Origin: Tranzscheliella williamsii
Taxonomy: Eukaryota; Basidiomycota; Ustilaginomycetes; Ustilaginales; Ustilaginaceae
DNA length: 64,000 bases
Assembly (NCBI GenBank): GCA_023212725.1
Contig: JALBYF010000010.1
Location: 62,001-126,000 of the forward strand
Reading direction: 5' to 3'
The notes under the pieces were generated by a model that was given only the letters and a program-made list of their open reading frames with translations, ran no database searches and had not been told where the DNA came from. Below, in pieces: positions 56,732 through 64,000 of the stretch. Every line of letters begins with the position of its first letter. Position 1 is the stretch's first letter. A program made the position numbers and the translations under genes.

Positions 56732-57447
56732 ATTGATGCTCAGCTACAGAGACGCCTGAACTGACTACGCCTTTATAGCAGGTCGGATGCTGATTGCGAA
56801 AGTATCCGTTCTGTTTTTGTACGAGTTGTATATTGTGAGGTGCTCCCGTATAGCAGCGACGTCGAACGTGTGGAGTGGCCAAAGGCAGTATAGTAGCCTG
56901 TAAGCAATGTTACCAGCGTGCAACAGCTAGTTGTTTGTGCTAAACCGGGAAAGGCTGTCAGAGCAGCAGTAGTAGTTAAGGGCTAAGGATGAAGGCGAGG
57001 GTGATGGGAAGTGGTGGGGCCCGGAATGCAAGTTGTATGTATCTGTGGATCACGGCACGACCACCCATAAACCAGTACATGTAGTAAGTAGCTAGTCGGG
57101 ACATGCTAGTTGAATCCCACTTTCGCTGAATATAATATATAGGCTTTGTATTTGGACTTTCAGTAGTGGAAATTACAGAGCTATGGTTCGGGCAGAATTA
57201 GTAGCTTTGTGTGTGTTAGGGCTATGTACGACGTGAGTACAACACTTCCCTCCACGTCAATGTCCACGAACAAGTGGGGCCGGGGAAGCTGAAAGCGTCG
57301 TTGTCTACCTGTCTAATTGCCACATCGCCTGACAGCTCGACACGGAACCCTCGCCTTGCCTGACCGCATAGAAGCGCACTTGGCCCAGCACAGGCAAAGT
57401 TGGAGGACCATCTGATCCCCACCGAGCCGGACTAGCACAGTTAGACC
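56732..57447. promoter_or_regulatory. Divergent promoter region (WHI2 / SEC22)
   Basis: 716 bp between divergent start codons. AT-rich TATA-like sequence (AATATAATATATAGG) occurs at about 57128-57142. No gene was seen. Confidence 0.5.
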
Positions 57448-58128
57448 ATGGTACTCTCCACACAGATTGCTCGAGTGTCGGATGGCTTGCCGTTAGCGCA
57501 GAGCGTAGACGATGGCAAGACCGAGACGGATCTGTCGGAACACAAGCAGCAGGCCAAACTCATTTTCCGACGCATCACAGCAACCTCAGAACAGAGATGC
57601 AGTATCGAGAGTGGCAAGTACACGCTGCATTACCTCATATCGCCGCCTCCCGCAATGCCTAGTTCGGTGGTCTACCTGACGATCGCAGACAAGTCGTATC
57701 CACGCAAGTTGGCCTTTTCGTACCTCGACGAGCTGTCCAAGGAATTTGAGCGCAGCTACGGCAACCAGGTGGAGCAGAGGAATCTACGACCGTATGCGTT
57801 TGTCAGCTTCGACACCTTTATGCAGCGCACCAAGCGCTTGTATGAGGATTCACGGACGGCGCAGTCGGCTGCCTCGTCGAATCTGGATAAGCTGAACGAA
57901 GATCTGCAAGACGTGACGCGCATAATGACCAAGAACATGGAAGATCTCTTATGGCGCGGTGACAGTCTGGATCAAATGTCGACCATGTCGTCGTCGCTCC
58001 GAGACGAGTCTCTCAAGTACCGCAAGGCGGCGCGACAGATCAACATCGATGCGTTGCTTCGCAAGTGGGCTCCCGTAGGTGCTGTTGGCTTTCTGTTCCT
58101 CTTCATCGTCTGGATCAAGTTCTTCTAG
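57448..58128 (+). CDS. SEC22: R-SNARE Sec22
   Basis: A 226-residue intronless protein. Residues 1-125 form the longin domain (VLSTQIARVSDGLPLA; KYTLHYLISPPPAMPSSVVYLTIADKSYP, KLAFSYLDELSKEF). Residues about 137-197 are the SNARE helix with the zero-layer arginine Arg170 in LLWRGDSLDQM, and a single C-terminal membrane anchor follows (VGAVGFLFLFIVWIKFF). This is the Sec22 architecture and length (yeast 214). Sec22 pairs with Bet1, Bos1 and Sed5 for ER-to-Golgi traffic and with Ufe1 for return traffic. Start at ATG 57448. Identification is firm. Confidence 0.97.
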   Translation: MVLSTQIARVSDGLPLAQSVDDGKTETDLSEHKQQAKLIFRRITATSEQRCSIESGKYTLHYLISPPPAMPSSVVYLTIADKSYPRKLAFSYLDELSKEFERSYGNQVEQRNLRPYAFVSFDTFMQRTKRLYEDSRTAQSAASSNLDKLNEDLQDVTRIMTKNMEDLLWRGDSLDQMSTMSSSLRDESLKYRKAARQINIDALLRKWAPVGAVGFLFLFIVWIKFF

Positions 58129-59154
58129 CTATGCCCGAACGATCTTCCCCCATTCTTCGCATGATGGCATGTAATCTACTCTCTCGACGAATCCGTCGTA
58201 AGCCGCTATTTCACCACACAAACCAATACTACGCTCTTGAGCCTGCCAACGCTGCTCAAAGTTGAGTCTCTCGATTGACTGCGCGATTTGCAGCCTTGAA
58301 AGCGAATCGCGAATCTAACACTGTTATTCGGAATTGGAACCCGGAGGATGTGCAAGGTGGAACCCCTAAATGGTAGGGGCGACTTGCGCTCAACTCGGCG
58401 TTGCTGTGATGTGATTGACCAACAGAGTCCTTGCTCACGTTACGTGTCGCTGTCGCTGTGTGGGATCATCGCCAACTTGTGAACCAGTTCCAATCACATG
58501 GTTTGAAGACATGCGGATAAGATCACAATCACGCTTGTGAGCAGGCTGTTGTTGTGAGCAACGTTGTGGCGGAGAGTAGTTGTGAGTGTAATACATGTGT
58601 TGTGCTGCTGGGAGGACTTCGATTTTTTTCTTCTTTAATTGGATGGCCCCTACACGCACAACACACAATCAATCAAGAATCATAAAGGCTTGGCCGAGTC
58701 GGACCATCGCGCAGAGCACCGTTCATGGCCGTTAGCATCTTCCCACTCGCAACCACACCGTCTCTTCCTACTCGATCATCACGCAACTCTGCGTCTTGGT
58801 CACATATTCTGGCGGCTCACAGCTGCTCCCACCAACGTCTCCTCTGCCGGAGCCAACACATTCCTTTTCTTAGAATACCGCCGCCCCTCATCTGACCTCC
58901 CTTCTCTTCTCGAATAGTTCCGTTCGCCTCTCGTCTTGCCCTCGTCCTGTCTTTACCTATCCAAAAGCCAAAAGAACTCAACCGGCCTTTGTTCCCTGCT
59001 GTCGCTTCTCTTGTCGTGCTGCCAGATACTTTTCCGCTCATCAAACTGGCTACAGGTGGCCTCTCTTGTAGGCACATATTCATACGCGACCGCCTCATCC
59101 GGTCAGATATCTCTTTTCGCCTCTGTTCGCTGGACTAGGATTTTCTGTCCGAGC
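58129..59154. promoter_or_regulatory. Upstream region of the eIF4A-like pseudo-helicase gene
   Basis: No gene is supported. From about 58700 to 59150 the sequence is pyrimidine-rich, with an open frame lacking an ATG that merges with the downstream gene. I read it as a leader. The first half is mixed-composition sequence downstream of SEC22. Confidence 0.55.
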
Positions 59155-62100
59155 ATGTCGGTGTCTCCTTTTCTTCCAGGGAACAGCATCTGGTCCAACG
59201 CTGCACCGCTGTCGGGCTCGAATCGAGACCCCCATGATCCTCAGAGCGCCGGCTTAACCTCTTCAGGCGACTCTGTCAATGGTCACAACTCGACTTCCGC
59301 CGCCGCCGCCGTGGATCGCTACGATGTAGGGCGCTCTGGAGCTCATCCTCTGCCCAGCAAGCCCAATCTGCCTTCAAGAAGCAATTCTTCTCTTTCCACA
59401 CGTACCACCGCCTCCGAAGATCAGCATCGATCGTTCGATTCGGCCACTCCCGGCACTTCTACACGACAGGCAGCCTTTGGCGCTCAGAATGCAACGCCCC
59501 GTAGCTCCCAAAACGGCCAACTCAGCCGGTCCAACAGCTTAGCTGCCTCAATGCAGAGCTTTCGCTCCGCCAACTCTGGTTCGCCCTTACCGGGCATCTC
59601 TGCCGAGTCGCTCGCTGGTCGCTCTTCCTTCCTGGCTGGTAGTTCCGGTATGCCGCATGGAAATCCGGTACCGCTGCAGTCTCCTATGCTCCAGCAAAAC
59701 GGCGTCAATATACATAGCCGCGAGTTCAACCTCAGCGGTGAGACTGAATACGGCACGCCGCGGCTCTTCCTTGATAGCCAGCACACTTTCGACACAGATA
59801 ACCGCGCTGCCAACAACGGTAGTATGCAAACATCACCTCATAACCTAAGTGCCAGCGGATCTAGACAACGACCCAGTTCTTGGATGCATCCCTCTGCTAA
59901 GGACGCGACGCCTAATGGCTACTCTTCCCCGTCCGTAAGAACTCCCGATAGACCCGCAAGCAGTCACGGCAATCCAGCCGCCACCCATTCGATTGCAAGC
60001 AACTCAAATGGCTATCCTTTCCCCGCTACGGCGGGAACAAGTATGCATTCTGTTTCAAAACGCGCCTCAACCCAATTTCAAGGTAGCAGCGAAGCCATCA
60101 CCGCAAGCCCCATGGACAATGGGGACATGCGGACTGCACAGTCTTCCTCGTCCCAGTATGACTTCACCGCTCGTTCCGCTTCTCCGGCCCACTCTGCTCG
60201 TTCAAAGCTTGCGAGTCGAACAGCAAACGGAGGTAGAGGCACGCCCTCGCTAAACGTACCCGCTTATCCGAACCTGTCAGGCGGGCTGCTTTCCCCTACA
60301 GCCGCTACGCTTGGCAACGGTGGCCAAACGGAGTTTCACTCTCCTGGTGGAAGCCCCATGGCTGGAGCGTCCTTTCCTCTTTCTCCCCAGAGGTCCGTCT
60401 CGGCAGGTTTGGTGCAGGATAGGCCGCTGTCCGACCAGGGTCTGGGCGAGAACCCGCTTATCAGGGATCTCATCGACCGGGTCGGCCGAGTTGAAAGTGG
60501 TATGAAGGACTTTTCTCGTCAGATTTCAGGTATCTCCAGAAATGTCTCCCTTCTGCTGGAGCGGACCAAGAATTTACCGCCATCTAGCCTAGCGAGCGGC
60601 AATAACAACTCATCCTCCTCCACTGTCACTGCTTATTCCACCAACCCTGATGACGTGCGTTCTCTTAATGCGCAGGTGAGTGCGCTGGCCAACAGCGTCT
60701 CTCACCTTCTCAGTCTGCAAGCCAACGGGATCGGAGGACCTGCTGCTGGATCTCAAACTCCGTTGACTGGCCTGGGCATTGGAGCAGCTGGTGGTATGTC
60801 ATCCACTCCGCAAATCGGAGGACCGAATGCCATCGAGCAATCTGCGTCGCCTCGTGCCGCTTCCTTTCCTAACGGCCAGTTTGGCCATGGCCCTCATCCC
60901 TTCCTACCACCTAATTCTCTCAGTCCGCGGCCTAATGGCCCCGGCAGAGGCTGGAGCGGCAATGCTGCTCGAACGCAAGATCCCACCAGCGATCGCAGAT
61001 GGAGCGCCGCGGCTCCGAGCAATTTGCGCAGAGAGAGCTCGAGTGCGGCAAATCTCAACCTTGGCCTCGGTGTCGGACCAGGAACCCCAAATCCGGAAGA
61101 GGGTGTCGGAGCTACCAATCCGCAGGCCGGCACAGGATTCACCCAGCCCAACGCCATCATATCTAAGTGGGAGCATCTCAACTTGCACCCAGACCTGCTC
61201 CGCTCCATACAGAAATACGGACTTGGCCCGCCTAACAAGATCCAACAGCGAGCGCTTCCGTTTCTGCTGCGGGGTAACGATATCATTGCCCAAGCGCCCC
61301 CTACGCAGGAGCGGATCGCCTCCTATGTGATCCCCGCTCTACAACTCGTACTCAATGTCGCTAGAGAGCAGGGAGGCATCCAAGGTCCCAACCATGTGGG
61401 TTCCTATAGTCAGTCCAACCGTGGACCTATCGCTCTGATGGTATCTACTACCGTCGATCAGGCCACCCAAGCCCAACGAATGGCCCTCGGGCTCGGGGCA
61501 CCGCTCGGCATTCGTGTCCACATTGTCGCTGCTGGCGCCATCGATGTGCATCAGGAAGCCCAGTCGCTCGTCCAGGCCTGGCCTCACATTGTCGTCGGTA
61601 CTCCGCAAAAGATGAGCGATCTTTTCACCCATCTGACCAACAATGCTGCCTCTCTCAAGGACTTCAGCAACAGTCCCGCGCCGTTCAACCCGAGTGAGGT
61701 GCGTCTAGTAGTGCTTGACGAAGTGGATCAGCTGATCGCCAGGAATCTGGCCGACCACATCAGCAGCATGCTTAGAGTGCTTCCGCCGCCAATGGCTTCG
61801 AGCAAGCCCTCGAGCATGCTCAGCCCCGGTCTTCCTCAGGGCACCACTGGCGGCATCTTTTCGCCCTTTGAGCAGGGCTCTGAAGCAGGTGCGGGCGGTG
61901 CAGGCAGCCAACATACGCTCGACCGACAGGTGGCACTGTTCTCGAACACGGTGCCACAGGACGTGCTCAACTTTGCGCAGTCCATCCATCTTAGGGAATC
62001 GGTCCGCGTCCTTGTTCGACGTGAAGGCGGCGGCGCTGGAAGCAGCGCATTGCCAAGCGGCAGCCATGCCGGCACGGGCGGTAGCGTTGCTCACCTCTCT

Positions 62101-62886
62101 GCCACAGGCTCGCAGATCTTGTCACAGCAGCGGGAGTCTGGCCAACCGTCCAATGCGCTTGGAGCGCATCCGGTGAATTCGAGCGTCAGCGCCTCCAAAG
62201 ACCCCGTTCTATCAGCCCTGAGAGGTCTGCGGCAGTACTATCTGTACGTGGCAGTGACTTCGCACGGCGGCTTGGATCCGATGAGCCCAATACCCGGCAT
62301 GGCACATAATGCAGCCAGCGAAATGAAGCTGGATCTGATCGCAGATCTTTTCGAAGACATCGACTTTGGACAGGCGGTCATCTACTGTGCCAACGTCAAC
62401 ACGCAGGAGGCGGTCATCTACAAGCTTGCCTCGAAGGGCATTGAAGCGCTAGGCCTGAATCGCGAGATGAACACCTACACCCGCCAGCAGACATTCTCCA
62501 AGTTTCGATCGTCTGCATCGCAGTTTGGCACAAACACAATGCATGGCAGCGCGACGTTTGCGTCCCCGAACGGCTACATGGGCGTCGCGCCGGGAAGCCG
62601 TGCTCGAAAGGCATTGGTGGTGTGCGACATGGCGGTAAACGCCAAGGACGTGCACCAGATCCCGCTGATCCTCTTCTACGACCTGCCACGCTCTGTGGAA
62701 GAGTACAAAGACAAGATCAGTTGCGCTTCTGCCGGAGCCATGGCGAGACCGAGCGTCTGCGTCAACGTAGTGACCGCCTCTGGAGGCCCACGCGGCGATG
62801 TGGAAATGCTCAGGACGCTCGAGTGCCACCTGGGCTGCAAGATGGCCGAACTACCCATGGACCCCAAGCAGATCCTCAACTTCTAG
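59155..62886 (+). CDS. eIF4A-derived pseudo-helicase with long disordered N-terminus
   Basis: A 1243-residue protein from ATG 59155 (MSVSPFLPGNSIW). Residues 1-665 are Ser/Asn/Pro-rich and disordered, with one probable coiled segment (about 440-475, LIRDLIDRVGRVESGMKDF). From about 668 the order and spacing of eIF4A appear: WEHLNLHPDLLRSIQKYG and KIQQRALP (Q motif kept), NDIIAQAP (710-715), VGTPQKM (motif Ib), VLDEVDQLI (855-858), FSNT, AVIYCANVNTQEAV, LILFYDLP, and the eIF4A-like end MAELPMDPKQILNF. All catalytic motifs are changed: Walker A is APPTQERI, DEAD is DEVD, SAT is SNT, and motif VI lacks all three arginines (YKDKISCASAG). It cannot plausibly hydrolyse ATP. A scaffold or competitor in translation or RNA control is inferred. 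A Gly/Ser-rich insert lies between motifs II and III. Confidence 0.88.
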   Translation: MSVSPFLPGNSIWSNAAPLSGSNRDPHDPQSAGLTSSGDSVNGHNSTSAAAAVDRYDVGRSGAHPLPSKPNLPSRSNSSLSTRTTASEDQHRSFDSATPGTSTRQAAFGAQNATPRSSQNGQLSRSNSLAASMQSFRSANSGSPLPGISAESLAGRSSFLAGSSGMPHGNPVPLQSPMLQQNGVNIHSREFNLSGETEYGTPRLFLDSQHTFDTDNRAANNGSMQTSPHNLSASGSRQRPSSWMHPSAKDATPNGYSSPSVRTPDRPASSHGNPAATHSIASNSNGYPFPATAGTSMHSVSKRASTQFQGSSEAITASPMDNGDMRTAQSSSSQYDFTARSASPAHSARSKLASRTANGGRGTPSLNVPAYPNLSGGLLSPTAATLGNGGQTEFHSPGGSPMAGASFPLSPQRSVSAGLVQDRPLSDQGLGENPLIRDLIDRVGRVESGMKDFSRQISGISRNVSLLLERTKNLPPSSLASGNNNSSSSTVTAYSTNPDDVRSLNAQVSALANSVSHLLSLQANGIGGPAAGSQTPLTGLGIGAAGGMSSTPQIGGPNAIEQSASPRAASFPNGQFGHGPHPFLPPNSLSPRPNGPGRGWSGNAARTQDPTSDRRWSAAAPSNLRRESSSAANLNLGLGVGPGTPNPEEGVGATNPQAGTGFTQPNAIISKWEHLNLHPDLLRSIQKYGLGPPNKIQQRALPFLLRGNDIIAQAPPTQERIASYVIPALQLVLNVAREQGGIQGPNHVGSYSQSNRGPIALMVSTTVDQATQAQRMALGLGAPLGIRVHIVAAGAIDVHQEAQSLVQAWPHIVVGTPQKMSDLFTHLTNNAASLKDFSNSPAPFNPSEVRLVVLDEVDQLIARNLADHISSMLRVLPPPMASSKPSSMLSPGLPQGTTGGIFSPFEQGSEAGAGGAGSQHTLDRQVALFSNTVPQDVLNFAQSIHLRESVRVLVRREGGGAGSSALPSGSHAGTGGSVAHLSATGSQILSQQRESGQPSNALGAHPVNSSVSASKDPVLSALRGLRQYYLYVAVTSHGGLDPMSPIPGMAHNAASEMKLDLIADLFEDIDFGQAVIYCANVNTQEAVIYKLASKGIEALGLNREMNTYTRQQTFSKFRSSASQFGTNTMHGSATFASPNGYMGVAPGSRARKALVVCDMAVNAKDVHQIPLILFYDLPRSVEEYKDKISCASAGAMARPSVCVNVVTASGGPRGDVEMLRTLECHLGCKMAELPMDPKQILNF

Positions 62887-63416
62887 GCGCCCTCGATCCA
62901 CTCTTCTTTATGCTCGTATGCCCCCTCAGCCACACTCTTCACGCCACCGTCTCTCCACTGCCCGCACCTCACAACCTCTTTCCGACTGACATTCGCGGAT
63001 ATGGCTTTGAGTTTCCTTTTCTCGGTTTTCTTCGTCCATAAGCCTGCCCGCAGGCACATGCCTTGTCTTCTATCGCATCCGTTCCCGTTGCTTGCTTCCT
63101 GCCGTAGATGCGACTTTCCGCCCCTTGATCGCACGCCGTTCCGCCCACATGCCCATCTCTGCATACTGTATCTTCACACACGCTCCGCCGCGCTGCCCGA
63201 ACGTAAGAATCTAGCATCGCGTTTCACATTGTTCTCTTTCGTGCATCGGGGCCGCCCCCGATGAGTTTCAGTGGTCTGGCGTCGGGATCGGGCCGGAGGA
63301 GCTTCGATTTCACATGGAAAGTCGGTACGCGCCAAAGTTGAGTGTGGAGCGGGTGTGTAAAAGGCCGGCGTTGTGTTGGAAGGTTCTTCGCGCCCACCAC
63401 GACAAGGACCTACAGG
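62887..63416. promoter_or_regulatory. Intergenic region between the pseudo-helicase and the last gene
   Basis: Downstream region of one plus-strand gene and upstream region of the next. Pyrimidine-rich to about 63260. No gene was seen. Confidence 0.5.
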
Positions 63417-64000
63417 ATGGGCGAGGAGAATCGCGAAGGCAAGGGCAAAGCGAAGGTGCCAGGGGAGGGCTTGAGCGAGGGGGAGCGGGGGAAGGGGGGT
63501 GGAGATGGGGCTGGGGCTGCGCTGGCGCGTGCAGTGAGGAGCGGGATGGTGAGTGCGCAGCTTGGGTCGCTGCTCGCGGCGGGGGGTAAAGGGTTTGATG
63601 GGGGCGGGGTGGGGATGGCGGATGCGGGGCTGCGGGATTGGCTTGTTCAGGACTTGGTGTCTGCGGGGGCGGTGGCGGGGTCGTCGGCGGGTGGCGTGCG
63701 CGCGGGCTTCCGTTCGCGCGTGCCCGGAGATGGCGACGGCGAGCAGATGTTCGACGCCTTCGCCACGGGCGCCCCCCCGGCCGCGACGCACGCTGATGCC
63801 GGCCGCATCACGACCTACGCCGACCTCGACGCACCGCTGCACCGCGCCGTCCAAGCCGAGCGCCCCACCACCGACCCCACACCCCCGCCCCCACCCTCCA
63901 CCGACATCTTCACCCTCCTCGCCGCCGAAGATACCGCCCCCGCACCGACGCATCCCCCCCCGCCAGAGCTGCAAGAGGTCATGGCACAGTTCGAACCCGA
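63417..64000 (+). CDS. Unrecognised protein, N-terminal part (runs off the window)
   Basis: From ATG 63417 (MGEENREGKGKAKVPG) a frame stays open for 194 codons to the window edge. I do not recognise it. The start is Gly/Lys/Glu-rich; the least random parts are LRDWLVQDLVSAGAVAG and RITTYADLDAPLHRAVQAE, the latter a likely helix, then a Pro-rich segment and PELQEVMAQFEP. Third codon positions switch sharply from G to C around 63710, the same pattern seen in several confirmed genes here, which supports coding. No function can be given from this fragment. Confidence 0.6.
   Translation, partial: MGEENREGKGKAKVPGEGLSEGERGKGGGDGAGAALARAVRSGMVSAQLGSLLAAGGKGFDGGGVGMADAGLRDWLVQDLVSAGAVAGSSAGGVRAGFRSRVPGDGDGEQMFDAFATGAPPAATHADAGRITTYADLDAPLHRAVQAERPTTDPTPPPPPSTDIFTLLAAEDTAPAPTHPPPPELQEVMAQFEP

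Overview
The window reads as nuclear DNA of a filamentous or dimorphic fungus, most likely a basidiomycete of the smut group (Ustilaginomycotina). The supporting evidence is a GC-rich, gene-dense layout with genes on both strands, mostly intron-poor genes, short introns (about 65-101 nt, GT-AG, one with a perfect TACTAAC branch site), pyrimidine-rich leaders, and a protein set that is clearly fungal (Rsm24, Rsm10, Whi2, Msb1/Mug8 domain, Erg25, a Mep2-class ammonium transporter). The assignment to smuts is inference. I found no operons, CRISPR arrays, rRNA, convincing tRNA or intact mobile elements.

Layout. 0-12 kb: the 3' end of a PRMT1-type arginine methyltransferase; a poly-G block that looks like a sequencing/assembly artefact; then a ZCCHC9-like zinc-knuckle protein (-), a Derlin (+), carboxypeptidase S (-), tRNA adenosine deaminase Tad1 (-), a NAPE-PLD-type phospholipase (+) and an Ayr1-like short-chain dehydrogenase (-, 2 exons). 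12-24 kb: an Hst2/SIRT2-type sirtuin (+), a P-loop kinase with two micro-exons (-), mitoribosomal mS35/Rsm24 (+), a 2.1-kb GATA-site-bearing upstream region, a Mep2-class ammonium transporter (+, 2 exons), TFIIS/Dst1 (-, 2 exons) and splicing factor Prp46 (+). 24-38 kb: a long bromodomain protein (+), the Fe-S assembly factor Cia2 (-), sterol C4-methyl oxidase Erg25 (+) and a 1409-residue Msb1/Mug8-domain protein (+). 38-53 kb: a disordered hypothetical protein (-), a 4.9-kb stretch with no confident gene, an 1865-residue serine-rich protein with WDD motifs (-), and a highly diverged xylulokinase-like protein (-, 3 exons). 53-64 kb: mitoribosomal uS10m/Rsm10 (-, 2 exons), Whi2 (-), R-SNARE Sec22 (+), an eIF4A-derived protein that has lost every helicase catalytic motif (+), and the 5' part of an unrecognised gene running off the window.

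The genes are ordinary, independently transcribed housekeeping loci, not a cluster. The most interesting items are: (i) the eIF4A-like pseudo-helicase with a 670-residue disordered N-terminus; (ii) the FGGY/xylulokinase-like protein lacking the family's catalytic signatures; (iii) a recurrent, always same-direction compositional flip from G-rich to C-rich in many loci; (iv) a Walker A motif carried on a 25-nt micro-exon; (v) a shared CACGTGATGA box about 160 bp upstream of both mitoribosomal protein genes. Start codons were placed at ATG. Several long open frames extend upstream of the ATG only through GTG or TTG codons, which I did not accept as starts.
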